A stretch of DNA of 11,547 nt from Pseudomonadota bacterium (GCA_023425455.1 JAFACP010000393.1:1-11547); one strand, 5' to 3'; shown: positions 1 to 7,893, counted from the first letter of the stretch. Translations and numbers: made by a program. The notes: generated by a model not told the origin, from the letters alone.

Positions 1-33
1 GTTCCTCTGACGTTCAAGAAAGCAGGTGCCTGA
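1..33 (+). CDS. srfA: C-terminal end of upstream gene, probably srfA (partial)
   Basis: An open frame enters from the left edge and ends at TGA 31-33, giving the tail VPLTFKKAGA. The stop is four bases before the chosen srfB ATG (38). Such tight packing, together with the usual srfA-srfB-srfC order in enterobacteria, suggests this is the end of srfA. Ten residues are too few to identify a family, so the name rests on context alone. Confidence 0.5.
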   Translation, partial: VPLTFKKAGA

Positions 34-37
34 TCCT

Positions 38-3019
38 ATGCTGGTAAATCTTTGCGACTATAAACAGAGCGTGACGCTGATTGCCAACAGCGGCGTGCAA
101 TTTCTTGATTTTGGCCTGACGCCGCGGGATACCGCCAGCCACGGGCGCTTCGTGCGTAAAACCGCGAACGGCCCGCTGCTGCGGCTTGATTTTGACCTGG
201 TGAACGGCCGCTATACCCTGCCCGCCGTCGCCGGCGGTCAGCCGGAAGTGGTCAAGCCGGAGAGCACTGTGTCACTGCACCACTCCCTGACGGTACTCGA
301 CGGCGTCTGGCTGCCGCTGCCGTTCCTGCGCTTTAACCCGCCGCGTACCTTTGTCGATGGCCCGGATAACTGGGCGCGCGTGCAGGTGCGTAAGCTGGAG
401 ACGCCGGATCCGGCAGGCAACACGCACCGGGTCACCCTCGCCCTCGACAGCCAGATCGCGGAGCACGCAACCGCCGGTCTCTCCCCGGTGCACAACGATA
501 TTCTGAACGGCACCCGCTTTGCCCTCGCCTGGCGCGACGAAGAAGTGGCAAGTTTCCTCGATCAGACCTGGATCGACGGCTGGCTGCGCGAAGCTTTTAC
601 CCGCTTCGCCAGTGACACAGAAAACCGTTCCGAGCGTGATTTACAGCAGGCGATGCGCGGCTTCGAATATCAGGCGCACTGGCTCAACCTGCTGACGATG
701 CTTGGCGAGCAGCTGACCGTCCCGGAAGTGAAATTTGTCACCCACACCCTCAGTACCCCGGCCATTCCGGTGGATCTGATCCTCGACGTGGGCAACACCC
801 ACACCTGCGGTGTGATTATCGAAGATCACGGCGATGCCAATGATGGCCTGCGCCAGACCGCCGAGCTGCAGGTTCGCTCCCTGAGCGAGCCGCAGTTCCT
901 CAATGAGCCGCTGTTCACCAGCCGCCTGGAGTTCTCCGAAGCCCGTTTCGGCAAACAACACTTCTCTGTGGAGAGCGGCCGCGAAGATGCCTTTGTCTGG
1001 CCGTCGATTGTTCGCGTGGGGGATGAGGCCCGCAAGCTGGCCATGCAGCGTCTCGGCACCGAAGGCAACAGCGGCATCTCCAGCCCGCGTCGCTACCTGT
1101 GGGATGAGACGCCGGTGGTGCAGGACTGGCGCTTCAGCCAGATGAACGGTAAAACCCAGCGCGAGCCGCTGGCTACCGCCTTCCCGCTGATGAACCTGAT
1201 GAACGATGACGGTGAACCGCTGTTTACGCTGCCGCCGGATGAACGCCTGCCGGTCTTCTCGCCGCAGTACAGCCGCAGCACCCTGATGACCCACATGCTG
1301 TGCGAACTGCTGGCGCAGGCGCTGGGGCAAATCAACAGCGTGGCCACCCGTCTGCGTCTTGGGTTCCCGGCCTCTCCGCGCCAGCTGCGCACGCTGATCC
1401 TGACCCTGCCGTCGGCCATGCCGAAGCAGGAGCGCGAAATTTTCCGCCGCCGGATGTTCGAGGCGATCGCGATTGTCTGGAAAGCGATGGGCTGGCACCC
1501 GCAGGACGACGATTTTGCCAGCCGCAAACAGCAGGAGAAGAGCGTGGTTCCTGTGCCTGAGATCCAGATGGAGTGGGATGAGGCGAGCTGCGGGCAGCTG
1601 GTGTGGCTGTACAACGAAGCCATCTCACATTTTGGTGGCCAGACGGAGGCGTTCTTCGCCTCCCTCGCCCGCCCGGATCGTACTCCCGATGAGGGTCAGC
1701 AGCCCGGTCGCGCGTTACGCGTCGCCTCTGTGGATATCGGCGGCGGGACAACCGACATGGCAATCACCCATTACCAGCTCGACGACGGCTCGGGCAACAA
1801 TGTCAAAATTACCCCTCAGCTGCTGTTCCGCGAAGGGTTCAAGGTCGCCGGCGACGATACCCTGCTGGACGTGATCCAGCGCTATGTCCTGCCCGCGCTG
1901 CAGACCCAGCTGCAAAAATCGGGTATTGCTGACGCCTCGCTGCTGATGGCCTCCCTGTTCGGCGACTCGGGACGCATTGATACCCAGGCGGTGCTGCGCC
2001 AACAGACGGCGCTGCAGCTGTTTATGCCGATCGGTCACGCGATCCTGGCCGCGTGGGAAGCGAGTGACATTGATGACCCGCTGGCCGGACTGCATGCCAC
2101 CTTCGGCGATCTGCTGGGGCAGAAACCCACCCGTAACGTGATCAATTATCTGCAGCAGGCGATCGACCACGCGCTGCCTGCCGGCTCTGCCGCATTTGAC
2201 CTCTTCGCCGTGCCGCTGCACGTCAACTTCCGTGAGATGCAGGATGCGATGCTGGCGGGACAGTTCACCCTCGCCGCGCCGCTTCATGCGGTCTGCGAGG
2301 CGATCTCCCACTACAGCTGCGACATTCTGCTGATCACCGGTCGTCCTGGCTGCCTGCCCGGCGTACAGGCGCTGATCCGTCATCTGCAGCCGGTGCCGGT
2401 CAACCGGATCGTCTGGCTGGATAAATATAACGTTCACGAATGGTATCCGTTCAGCCAGCAGGGACGTATCGGCAACCCGAAATCAACGGCGGCCGTCGGT
2501 GCGATGCTGTGCAGTCTGGCCCTTGATTTACGCCTGCCGCGCTTCAATTTCAAAGCCGCAGATATTGGCGCCTACTCAACGGTGCGTTACCTCGGCGTGC
2601 TGGATAACACCGTTAATACCCTGCGCGAAGAGAACGTCTGGTATCAGGATATCGACCTCGATAAACCCGGGGCTAAACTCGATGCCCGCCTGCACTTTCC
2701 GCTGCGCGGCAATGTGACGCTCGGTTTCCGCCAGCTGGCAAACGCGCGCTGGCCGGCTACGCCGCTCTACACCCTGAGCATCAACTCGGCGGAGCTGGCT
2801 AAATCGATCGCCGGTGACGGCGTGCTGAATGTGCGTCTGAAGCTCTGCGGCGGCAGTAAACAGGCGGGGCCGGAAGCCTTCGAGCTCAGCGATGCCTGGC
2901 TCCAGGACGGGACGCCGGTCCCGGCAGACGCCCTGACCTTTAAACTGAATACTCTGGCCGATCGCCGTCATAGCGGCAGCCACTACTGGATCGACAGCGG
3001 GAGCGTATACCTGAAATGA
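38..3019 (+). CDS. srfB: Virulence-factor-family protein SrfB, actin/Hsp70-like ATPase fold
   Basis: This is a 993-residue protein matching the SrfB family in length and in its opening MLVNLCDYKQ. The core carries motifs of the actin/Hsp70/sugar-kinase (ASKHA) fold: phosphate-1 loop DVGNTHTCG (about residues 250-258), phosphate-2 loop VDIGGGTTD (about 565-573), an AGDD segment (about 604-607), and an adenosine-type motif ILLITGRPGCLPG (about 763-775). ATP binding is therefore likely; the substrate or partner is unknown. No signal peptide or membrane segment is visible, so it should be cytoplasmic. The srf name comes from genes regulated by SsrB in Salmonella; a direct role in virulence is not shown by sequence. 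ATG 38 is preferred because it follows the upstream stop and gives the family start. A GTG at 26 in the same frame would overlap the upstream gene and add four residues. The stop overlaps the srfC start, so the two are probably translationally coupled. Confidence 0.92.
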   Translation: MLVNLCDYKQSVTLIANSGVQFLDFGLTPRDTASHGRFVRKTANGPLLRLDFDLVNGRYTLPAVAGGQPEVVKPESTVSLHHSLTVLDGVWLPLPFLRFNPPRTFVDGPDNWARVQVRKLETPDPAGNTHRVTLALDSQIAEHATAGLSPVHNDILNGTRFALAWRDEEVASFLDQTWIDGWLREAFTRFASDTENRSERDLQQAMRGFEYQAHWLNLLTMLGEQLTVPEVKFVTHTLSTPAIPVDLILDVGNTHTCGVIIEDHGDANDGLRQTAELQVRSLSEPQFLNEPLFTSRLEFSEARFGKQHFSVESGREDAFVWPSIVRVGDEARKLAMQRLGTEGNSGISSPRRYLWDETPVVQDWRFSQMNGKTQREPLATAFPLMNLMNDDGEPLFTLPPDERLPVFSPQYSRSTLMTHMLCELLAQALGQINSVATRLRLGFPASPRQLRTLILTLPSAMPKQEREIFRRRMFEAIAIVWKAMGWHPQDDDFASRKQQEKSVVPVPEIQMEWDEASCGQLVWLYNEAISHFGGQTEAFFASLARPDRTPDEGQQPGRALRVASVDIGGGTTDMAITHYQLDDGSGNNVKITPQLLFREGFKVAGDDTLLDVIQRYVLPALQTQLQKSGIADASLLMASLFGDSGRIDTQAVLRQQTALQLFMPIGHAILAAWEASDIDDPLAGLHATFGDLLGQKPTRNVINYLQQAIDHALPAGSAAFDLFAVPLHVNFREMQDAMLAGQFTLAAPLHAVCEAISHYSCDILLITGRPGCLPGVQALIRHLQPVPVNRIVWLDKYNVHEWYPFSQQGRIGNPKSTAAVGAMLCSLALDLRLPRFNFKAADIGAYSTVRYLGVLDNTVNTLREENVWYQDIDLDKPGAKLDARLHFPLRGNVTLGFRQLANARWPATPLYTLSINSAELAKSIAGDGVLNVRLKLCGGSKQAGPEAFELSDAWLQDGTPVPADALTFKLNTLADRRHSGSHYWIDSGSVYLK

Positions 3020-5190
3020 CTGCGACGACTGCCACCACTCAGGCCTTAATCGGGTGGATTAACGAGACGCGCCTGCACGCCCCGATGCTGGATAACGACG
3101 CCGATGCGCTTCTTGCGCGGATGAATGCCGCCGGGGCGCGGGAGCAGGCGCTGACTCAGGCGCTGGCGGACCCGGCCAGCATCGGGCTGTACGGCCACTC
3201 TCAGGCCGCGAAAGCACACCTGCTCTCCTCTCTGTGCGGCAGCGGTAATGGTCGGCTGGATGTCACCCCCGGGCAACGTACCTTTGACTACTTATCGCAT
3301 ATCAACCCGGGACACGCCCTGACCAATATGGCGGTGCGGTTTACGCGTGAGAACCACGAGGTTGCCGACGAGGCGTTTCCGCTGCGTCTGCGTCTGGTCA
3401 CTGAGGCCGAACTGGTGCAGCTGTTTATCACCCGCACCACCTTACACCCGCAGATCCGCCCGGTTGATAAGGCGGTGATCGAAACCCGTCTGGAGAAGTG
3501 GCGCGCGCTGCGCCAGCCGCAGGGAGTGCCGGGTATCAGCCATCAGGAGGTGGGCGCCATCGCCCGCTTCTGGCAAAGCACGGTACCCGGAGCAAAACAG
3601 CAGATCGATGACGCGCTCTGGCACCAGTTCGCGCAGCTGATCCCTTCGCTGGATCTCAGTACCCGCGCCAGCGTCTGGTCATTACTGTGGGGTGAGCAGC
3701 AGGAGCTAACCCGGCAGTGGCTGAAGCTGGCTCATGTGCTGCACCAGACCAGCCATGCCCGCGAACTGGCGGCCCCGCTGAGCCTGCTGGTGGACAATTT
3801 TGGTCTGCCGGGTGAAGGGTTCCTCACCCACGGCGCGCTCAGTCTGGCGGACGCACAGGAAGCGCTGCTGCACCCGATAGATCGCGGTGAGCTGCTCAGC
3901 GCCGTCAGCATTCCGCTCGACGTGCTGGCATTCCTGACCCGCGAGCTGGTGCTGACGGTGGAAAACTGCGCGCTGGATAACGTCGATATTATCGATATTC
4001 CGGCCTTCTCCGACCCCGACGCCCCGCTGCTGACCCAGGCGAAATGCCTGTGGCTGCCAGATCACTATCGCCAGCAGCTGCAGCCCGATGTGCTGGTTAT
4101 CTGTAACGCCACCGCAAACCATGAGCAGACGGCAAAAACGGCCAGGACGCTGCTGAACTGGGTGCACGAGACTCAGCCTGCGCAAGAGTCCGCCCTGCCG
4201 GGGCTGGTGTGGGCGATTACGCCGCACGATGCGCGCTTTACGACCCGACAAAACCTCGATGAAGCAGTCCAGCATCTGCTGGGCAAACCCGGTCAGCACT
4301 GGGGCACGCTGCAGGCGCTCGACAGCCACAGCATGCAGCGGGTGATCGAGTGGTTATCCCAGGCCACGCTGCCGGCGCAGCGACAACAGCGTCTGCAGTC
4401 GCTGCAGCTGCTGTTACGGCAGGAGCTGACCGCGCTGATGCAAAGCTGGCTGGCACCGCTCACCGCGTCGCCCGGCGCACGCCGCGCGCAGGCCGAAAGT
4501 ATGGTGCGTATGCTGCAAAGCAGCGCCGCGCGCCACGGCGAACTCCTGGAGGGGCTTCTGCCGCCGCTCAGCGCTTTTGAAACCCTGCTGAGCGTCCAGC
4601 AGCCGCGCGAGGAGCAGGTCAACGGTCTGTTCACGGATGTGATTGACCTGTTTGCGGAAAACCCGCAGGAGAGCGCGGGTAGCCTGCAGACCAAAGACAC
4701 CGCGCGGATGGCGCACAAGGTGTGGATAAACCATCTGCGCCAGTGGAGCCGCAACGAGGCTGCCGCAGACCGTCTCGGCCTGCCGGGTACGGTGTTACAG
4801 CAGATAGCCGATGTGCTGATCGTCGCCAGCTACCGTCTGGATCTGCCGCAGCAGCTGCAGCGTATTGTCGAGAGCGATAAGAGCCGCGCCGCGCAGCTGC
4901 ATGCGGTGATGGGGAACTTCACCGGCTGGCTGGGCTACGACACCGTCCCGGCCGCGCAACGCCCGGCCAGTCGCGTGCGTAAAGAGCAGCCTATCTTCGT
5001 TGCCCCGGTGGTCAGCAGCAGCGCCCCGCGCCTGACCCGTCTGGGGGAGCAGCCGGTACATGCCGCCACCCTCTATGTGTACGACTGGCTGGTGGCGCTC
5101 TACACCCGGGCTATCGAGAACATTGATTATCAGCATCCGCACGACCTGACGCCTGCCGCGCGTCAGGCGCTGCAGGCCATTTTGCCTTAA
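3016..5190 (+). CDS. srfC: Virulence-factor-family protein SrfC, large protein with degenerate GTPase-like motifs
   Basis: This is a 724-residue soluble-looking protein of the SrfC family. The first codon overlaps the srfB stop in an ATGA arrangement (3016-3019), and a GGGAG at 2999-3003 could serve as ribosome binding site, so it belongs to the srf operon. The N-terminal part resembles a dynamin-like or GTPase domain. A segment IGLYGHSQAAKAHLL (about residues 56-70) aligns with a P-loop, but the Gly-Lys-Ser/Thr core has become Ala65-Lys66-Ala67. A later hydrophobic strand ending IIDIPAFSD (about 325-333) sits where a DxxG motif would be, with Ala330 for the Gly. VICNAT (about 361-366) lies where a G4-like strand might be. 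The C-terminal half is rich in Gln and Leu and appears helical. Nucleotide binding or hydrolysis may be weakened or lost. Molecular function is unknown; partnership with SrfB is inferred from gene order and coupling. Confidence 0.9.
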   Translation: MTATTATTQALIGWINETRLHAPMLDNDADALLARMNAAGAREQALTQALADPASIGLYGHSQAAKAHLLSSLCGSGNGRLDVTPGQRTFDYLSHINPGHALTNMAVRFTRENHEVADEAFPLRLRLVTEAELVQLFITRTTLHPQIRPVDKAVIETRLEKWRALRQPQGVPGISHQEVGAIARFWQSTVPGAKQQIDDALWHQFAQLIPSLDLSTRASVWSLLWGEQQELTRQWLKLAHVLHQTSHARELAAPLSLLVDNFGLPGEGFLTHGALSLADAQEALLHPIDRGELLSAVSIPLDVLAFLTRELVLTVENCALDNVDIIDIPAFSDPDAPLLTQAKCLWLPDHYRQQLQPDVLVICNATANHEQTAKTARTLLNWVHETQPAQESALPGLVWAITPHDARFTTRQNLDEAVQHLLGKPGQHWGTLQALDSHSMQRVIEWLSQATLPAQRQQRLQSLQLLLRQELTALMQSWLAPLTASPGARRAQAESMVRMLQSSAARHGELLEGLLPPLSAFETLLSVQQPREEQVNGLFTDVIDLFAENPQESAGSLQTKDTARMAHKVWINHLRQWSRNEAAADRLGLPGTVLQQIADVLIVASYRLDLPQQLQRIVESDKSRAAQLHAVMGNFTGWLGYDTVPAAQRPASRVRKEQPIFVAPVVSSSAPRLTRLGEQPVHAATLYVYDWLVALYTRAIENIDYQHPHDLTPAARQALQAILP

Positions 5191-5196
5191 ACCCGT

Positions 5197-5216
5197 AGCC
5201 CGCCGCCGTGCGGGCT
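5197..5216 (+). terminator. Hairpin between convergent srfC and hydrolase genes, probable terminator
   Basis: A perfect 7-bp stem AGCCCGC/GCGGGCT encloses the six-base loop CGCCGT and is followed by TTTAT. It starts six bases after the srfC stop and abuts the stop codon of the hydrolase on the opposite strand. It probably ends srfC transcripts and may act in both directions, though the U-tract is short on either side. Confidence 0.7.
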
Positions 5217-5975
5217 TTATCTGTCCGCCATACACGCCGCCAGCACCTTCGCCAGCGCCCCGGGGTTTTCCCACGACATGGCGTGCCCGGCCGCAGGAAC
5301 GATCGCTATCGGCACCCCTTTTTGTGACAGGGCATCGACATCCGCATCGGGTAGCGACAGCTCGCCGACAATCAGCGTCACCGGACAGGTTAAGGCTAAA
5401 AACTGCGCAGACCATGAAGGCGCAACGCCGGCGACCAGGCTGGCCGCCCCCCGCCAGAGGGCGAAGGGAGCCGTGCTCTGTAGGCTCCCCGCCCACGGGC
5501 TGGTTTCGGCCTGCAGCAGCGTCTGATATCCGTGGTCAATGAACTGCGCTTCGGTGCAGGCAGCGATGGCCCGACTGAAGATGCCGCCACCGGCATGAAA
5601 GTTCGGCTCAGAGACCATGAGCCCCAGCAGGCGTTGCTGCGCGAGGGTCGCCGTTTCAATCGCGATGCTGCCGCCCATGCTGTGGCCGTACAGCCAGAAT
5701 GCGTCGAGATTCAGGTGGTTGAGCAGCTCGAGAACCACGCGGGCCTGGTCGCGGGTGCGATAGCTAAACTGTGCGGGTTTATCACTGTAGCCGCTGCCGG
5801 GGAGATCGATCAGAATGGCGCGACGGTCGCCAAACTGGGGGTCGCGGACCACCCGGGGGTATTCATACGACGCCGCGCAGCCCAGACCGTGTATAAACAC
5901 CACCGGTTCACCTGAGCCGGGAAGATCTTGCCAGCGCACGATACCGCCAGCCTGGCGGGAATAAAAACTGTTCAT
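5217..5975 (-). CDS. Alpha/beta-fold hydrolase
   Basis: This 252-residue protein has the alpha/beta hydrolase layout. It shows an oxyanion-hole loop HGLG (about 29-32), a strand ending in DLPGSGYS (about 57-64), a nucleophile elbow GHSMGG with Ser99 (97-102), and a late catalytic His in AGHAMSWENP (His231). The acid is less clear: after strand 7 the sequence is VGELSLPDAD, with Asp210/Asp212 displaced from the usual place, while Glu123 after strand 6 is an alternative. The substrate cannot be told; esterase, lactonase and C-C hydrolase relatives all share this pattern. No signal peptide is seen. ATG 5975 is chosen because AGGAG at 5981-5985 sits five bases upstream; an in-frame GTG at 5981 lies within that site. 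The gene converges on srfC. An ISL3 element inserted 34 bp upstream of the start separates it from ortT and from its likely promoter. Confidence 0.87.
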   Translation of the reverse strand: MNSFYSRQAGGIVRWQDLPGSGEPVVFIHGLGCAASYEYPRVVRDPQFGDRRAILIDLPGSGYSDKPAQFSYRTRDQARVVLELLNHLNLDAFWLYGHSMGGSIAIETATLAQQRLLGLMVSEPNFHAGGGIFSRAIAACTEAQFIDHGYQTLLQAETSPWAGSLQSTAPFALWRGAASLVAGVAPSWSAQFLALTCPVTLIVGELSLPDADVDALSQKGVPIAIVPAAGHAMSWENPGALAKVLAACMADR

Positions 5976-5980
5976 GAGCA

Positions 5981-5985
5981 CTCCT
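5981..5985 (-). promoter_or_regulatory. Ribosome binding site of the hydrolase gene
   Basis: AGGAG on the minus strand, five bases upstream of ATG 5975. It decides between ATG 5975 and the GTG at 5981, because the GTG overlaps this site. It lies between the insertion and the gene, so translation signals survive the insertion. Confidence 0.7.
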
Positions 5986-6001
5986 TTTACTGATGCGCTG
6001 T

Positions 6002-6009
6002 ATGTTTAT
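6002..6009. repeat. Target-site duplication, left copy
   Basis: ATGTTTAT directly abuts the left inverted repeat and is repeated exactly at 7894-7901 after the right one. Eight bases is the usual duplication length for ISL3-family elements. The perfect match shows one simple transposition event with little later change. Confidence 0.95.
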
Positions 6010-6035
6010 GGGTCTTCCCCTGTTGTGGTGGGTAG
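6010..6035 (+). repeat. Left terminal inverted repeat of the ISL3 element
   Basis: It matches the inverse complement of 7868-7893 at 21 of 26 positions: the outer 11 bases (GGGTCTTCCCC) are identical, then a divergent block of five with one match, then the identical TGGTGGG. The two-block form suits transposase recognition of an outer cleavage part and an inner binding part. Confidence 0.93.
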
Positions 6036-6081
6036 TACATAATTGAGTGATTTTCAAACACCACACAGTGCCTTTATGGCG

Positions 6082-6100
6082 TCTCTTTTTACAGAGAGGG
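6082..6100 (+). promoter_or_regulatory. Ribosome binding site of the passenger gene with a small hairpin over it
   Basis: GAGAGGG at 6094-6100 lies seven bases before ATG 6108. Its first four bases pair within a 5-bp stem TCTCT (6082-6086) / AGAGA (6093-6097) with a six-base loop. The stem is short, so any effect on translation is speculative. No convincing sigma-70 promoter was found between the left repeat and this site. Confidence 0.35.
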
Positions 6101-6107
6101 AATTCTT

Positions 6108-6626
6108 ATGAGCGTGCCGCAAACAAAAGCTGAACTACTTTTAGCTATTGATAAAAATTTTAGTAAATTAATTAGTTATCTCAACGCAATCCCACCAGAA
6201 ATTACTTCAGATAAATCAATGGACGGACACGCCAAAGGAACGGAGATGAGTGTTCGTGATCTCGTTTCGTATCTGCTTGGATGGAATGCTCTTGTTGTAA
6301 AGTGGATCACTTCTGATGCTAAAGGTCTGCCTGTCGATTTTCCGGAAACCGGCTATAAATGGAATCAGCTAGGTCTTCTTGCTCAAAAGTTTTACTCAGA
6401 TTACAGTGGGTTAAGTTATGAATTGTTAGTAGCTGAACTTCAGACTGTAAAAAATGAGATTGTGAAGCTTATTGATGATCGTACCGATGATATTTTGTAT
6501 GGAAGACCATGGTACACAAAATGGACGATGGGGAGAATGATCTCATTTAACACATCTTCGCCTTACGCCAACGCTAATGGAAGATTAAGAAAGTGGGCAA
6601 AAACGAATAATATCAGTTTAAAGTAA
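6108..6626 (+). CDS. ClbS/DfsB family four-helix-bundle protein (probable genotoxin-protection passenger gene)
   Basis: This 172-residue protein matches the ClbS/DfsB (DUF1706, DinB-like four-helix bundle) family in length and signatures. It has MSVRDLVSYLLGW (about 47-59), FPETGYKWNQLGLLAQKFY (about 78-96), and the hallmark C-terminal stretch with GRPWYTKWT (about 132-140), FNTSSPYANANGRLRKW (about 147-163). ClbS from the colibactin island is a self-resistance protein that opens the reactive cyclopropane of colibactin and protects DNA. Other family members have no settled role, so protection against colibactin or a similar alkylating agent is inference here. The gene lies inside the ISL3 element, upstream of and in the same direction as the transposase, and probably shares its transcript. 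Its base composition is clearly AT-rich relative to the flanking chromosome. It is cytoplasmic by appearance, with no signal peptide. Confidence 0.9.
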   Translation: MSVPQTKAELLLAIDKNFSKLISYLNAIPPEITSDKSMDGHAKGTEMSVRDLVSYLLGWNALVVKWITSDAKGLPVDFPETGYKWNQLGLLAQKFYSDYSGLSYELLVAELQTVKNEIVKLIDDRTDDILYGRPWYTKWTMGRMISFNTSSPYANANGRLRKWAKTNNISLK

Positions 6627-6644
6627 GCATCAGAATGAAATTAT

Positions 6645-7865
6645 ATGGACGAAAAATCCCTCTATGCCCATATCCTTAACCTGACTGCACCATGGCAGGT
6701 AAAATCCCTTACCCTCGATGAAAATGCAGGTTCCGTTACTGTTAACGTCGGAATCGCTGAAAATACTCAGTTAACCTGTCCGACCTGCCGGAAATCCTGT
6801 TCTGTTCACGATCACCGACATCGTAAATGGCGCCACCTTGATACCTGCCAGTTCATGACATTAGTAGAAGCCGATGTTCCCCGAGTTATGTGCCCGGAGC
6901 ATGGCTGCCAGACTCTGCCTGTACCGTGGGCAGGTTCCGGCAGTCGGTACACTCTGCTGTTCGAATCGTTCGTGCTCTCATGGCTTAAAATCAGCACCGT
7001 TGATGCGGTCAGGAAACAACTTAAACTTAGCTGGAATGCCGTTGACGGCATCATGACCCGCGCGGTTAAGCGAGGCCTGTCGCGGATTAAAAAACCTTTA
7101 TCAGCGCGTCATATGAATGTAGACGAAGTCGCCTTTAAAAAAGGGCATAGGTATATAACCGTGGTATCTGATCGCGACGGACGGGCGCTGGCATTAACCG
7201 ATGATCGTGGCACAGAGAGTCTTGCCAGCTATCTCCGTTCGCTCACTGACAGTCAGTTGTTGGCCGTCAAAACACTGTCGATGGACATGAATGCGGGCTA
7301 TATAAGAGCAGCGCGTATCCATTTACCCAGTGCGGTCGAGAAAATCGCCTTCGATCGCTTCCATGTGGCGAGGCAACTGGGCGAAGTGGTTGATAAAACC
7401 CGCCAGAATGAACATCCGCACCTCCCTGTTGAAAGTCGTCGTCAGGCCAAAGGTACCCGCTTCCTGTGGCAGTACAGTGACAAATGGATGACTGAGTCCC
7501 GGCAGGAAAAGCTGATGTGGTTGCGGGAACAGATGCAACAGACAAGCCAGTGCTGGACACTGAAAGAGCTGGCAAAAAATATCTGGGATCGCCCCTGGAG
7601 CACAGAACGCAGGAATGACTGGTTGCAGTGGATATCGCTGGCGTCTGAATGTGATGTGCCGATGATGAAAAACGCAGCGAAAACCATCAAAAAACGGTTA
7701 TACGGAATACTGAATGCAATGCGTCATCGCGTCTCGAATGGTAATGCGGAGGCGCTGAACAGCAAGATCAGACTGCTGAGGATAAAGGCCAGGGGATACC
7801 GAAACCGGGAGCGCTTTAAGCTGGGAGTGATGTTCCACTATGGAAAGCTGAATATGGCGTTCTGA
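6645..7865 (+). CDS. ISL3-family transposase
   Basis: This 406-residue protein is full length for ISL3 transposases. An N-terminal zinc-finger-like region uses CPTC (Cys45, Cys48) and CPEHGC (Cys83, Cys88). A helix-turn-helix-like segment follows (about 105-150). The DDE nuclease domain has Asp160 in MNVDEVAFKKG, Asp214 in LSMDMNAGY and Glu369 in GNAEALNSKIRLLRIKARGYRN-type context, with the typical closing GYRNRERFKLGVMFHYG region (about 384-400). It should cut and join the ends of the element at 6010 and 7893. ATG 6645 follows the passenger stop by 18 bases with only a poor ribosome binding site, so translation may be coupled to the passenger gene. The stop lies two bases before the right inverted repeat. 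No frameshift or missing catalytic residue is seen. Confidence 0.95.
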   Translation: MDEKSLYAHILNLTAPWQVKSLTLDENAGSVTVNVGIAENTQLTCPTCRKSCSVHDHRHRKWRHLDTCQFMTLVEADVPRVMCPEHGCQTLPVPWAGSGSRYTLLFESFVLSWLKISTVDAVRKQLKLSWNAVDGIMTRAVKRGLSRIKKPLSARHMNVDEVAFKKGHRYITVVSDRDGRALALTDDRGTESLASYLRSLTDSQLLAVKTLSMDMNAGYIRAARIHLPSAVEKIAFDRFHVARQLGEVVDKTRQNEHPHLPVESRRQAKGTRFLWQYSDKWMTESRQEKLMWLREQMQQTSQCWTLKELAKNIWDRPWSTERRNDWLQWISLASECDVPMMKNAAKTIKKRLYGILNAMRHRVSNGNAEALNSKIRLLRIKARGYRNRERFKLGVMFHYGKLNMAF

Positions 7866-7867
7866 GC

Positions 7868-7893
7868 CTTCCCACCATGATCGGGGAAGACCC
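7868..7893 (-). repeat. Right terminal inverted repeat of the ISL3 element
   Basis: Read on the minus strand it starts GGGTCTTCCCC and continues to TGGTGGG, pairing with the left repeat at 21 of 26 positions. It starts just after the transposase stop codon and is followed directly by the right copy of the target duplication. Confidence 0.93.

Larger units (their letters stand above)
6010..7893 (+). mobile_element. Complete ISL3-family insertion sequence with a ClbS-like passenger gene
   Basis: The 1884-bp element is bounded by inverted repeats beginning GGGTCTTCCCC and flanked by a perfect 8-bp direct repeat. It contains two plus-strand genes: a ClbS/DfsB-family gene (6108-6626) and, 18 bases later, an ISL3 transposase (6645-7865). 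The transposase is full length with all expected catalytic residues, so the element may be active. The passenger is visibly more AT-rich than the surrounding genes, a sign of outside origin. The element sits between ortT and the hydrolase gene. Other ISL3 elements with passenger genes are known; I cannot assign this one to a named element from sequence alone. Confidence 0.95.

Noticed and set aside
641..1498. Long open frame on the minus strand inside srfB (285 codons)
   Set aside because: It lies wholly opposite a well-supported gene, is rich in Arg, Gln and His as expected from the antisense of GC-rich codons, and resembles no family.
3785..5095. Two GCTGGTGG octamers (3785-3792 and 5088-5095), identical to the E. 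coli Chi site
   Set aside because: Chi octamers are frequent in enterobacterial coding sequence and fit common Leu-Val codon pairs here; nothing suggests a special role.
6036..6107. Possible promoter for the passenger gene or outward promoter towards the hydrolase in the left end of the element
   Set aside because: Hexamers such as TTGAGT (plus) and TTGAAA (minus) occur, but none has an acceptable -10 at 16-18 bases.
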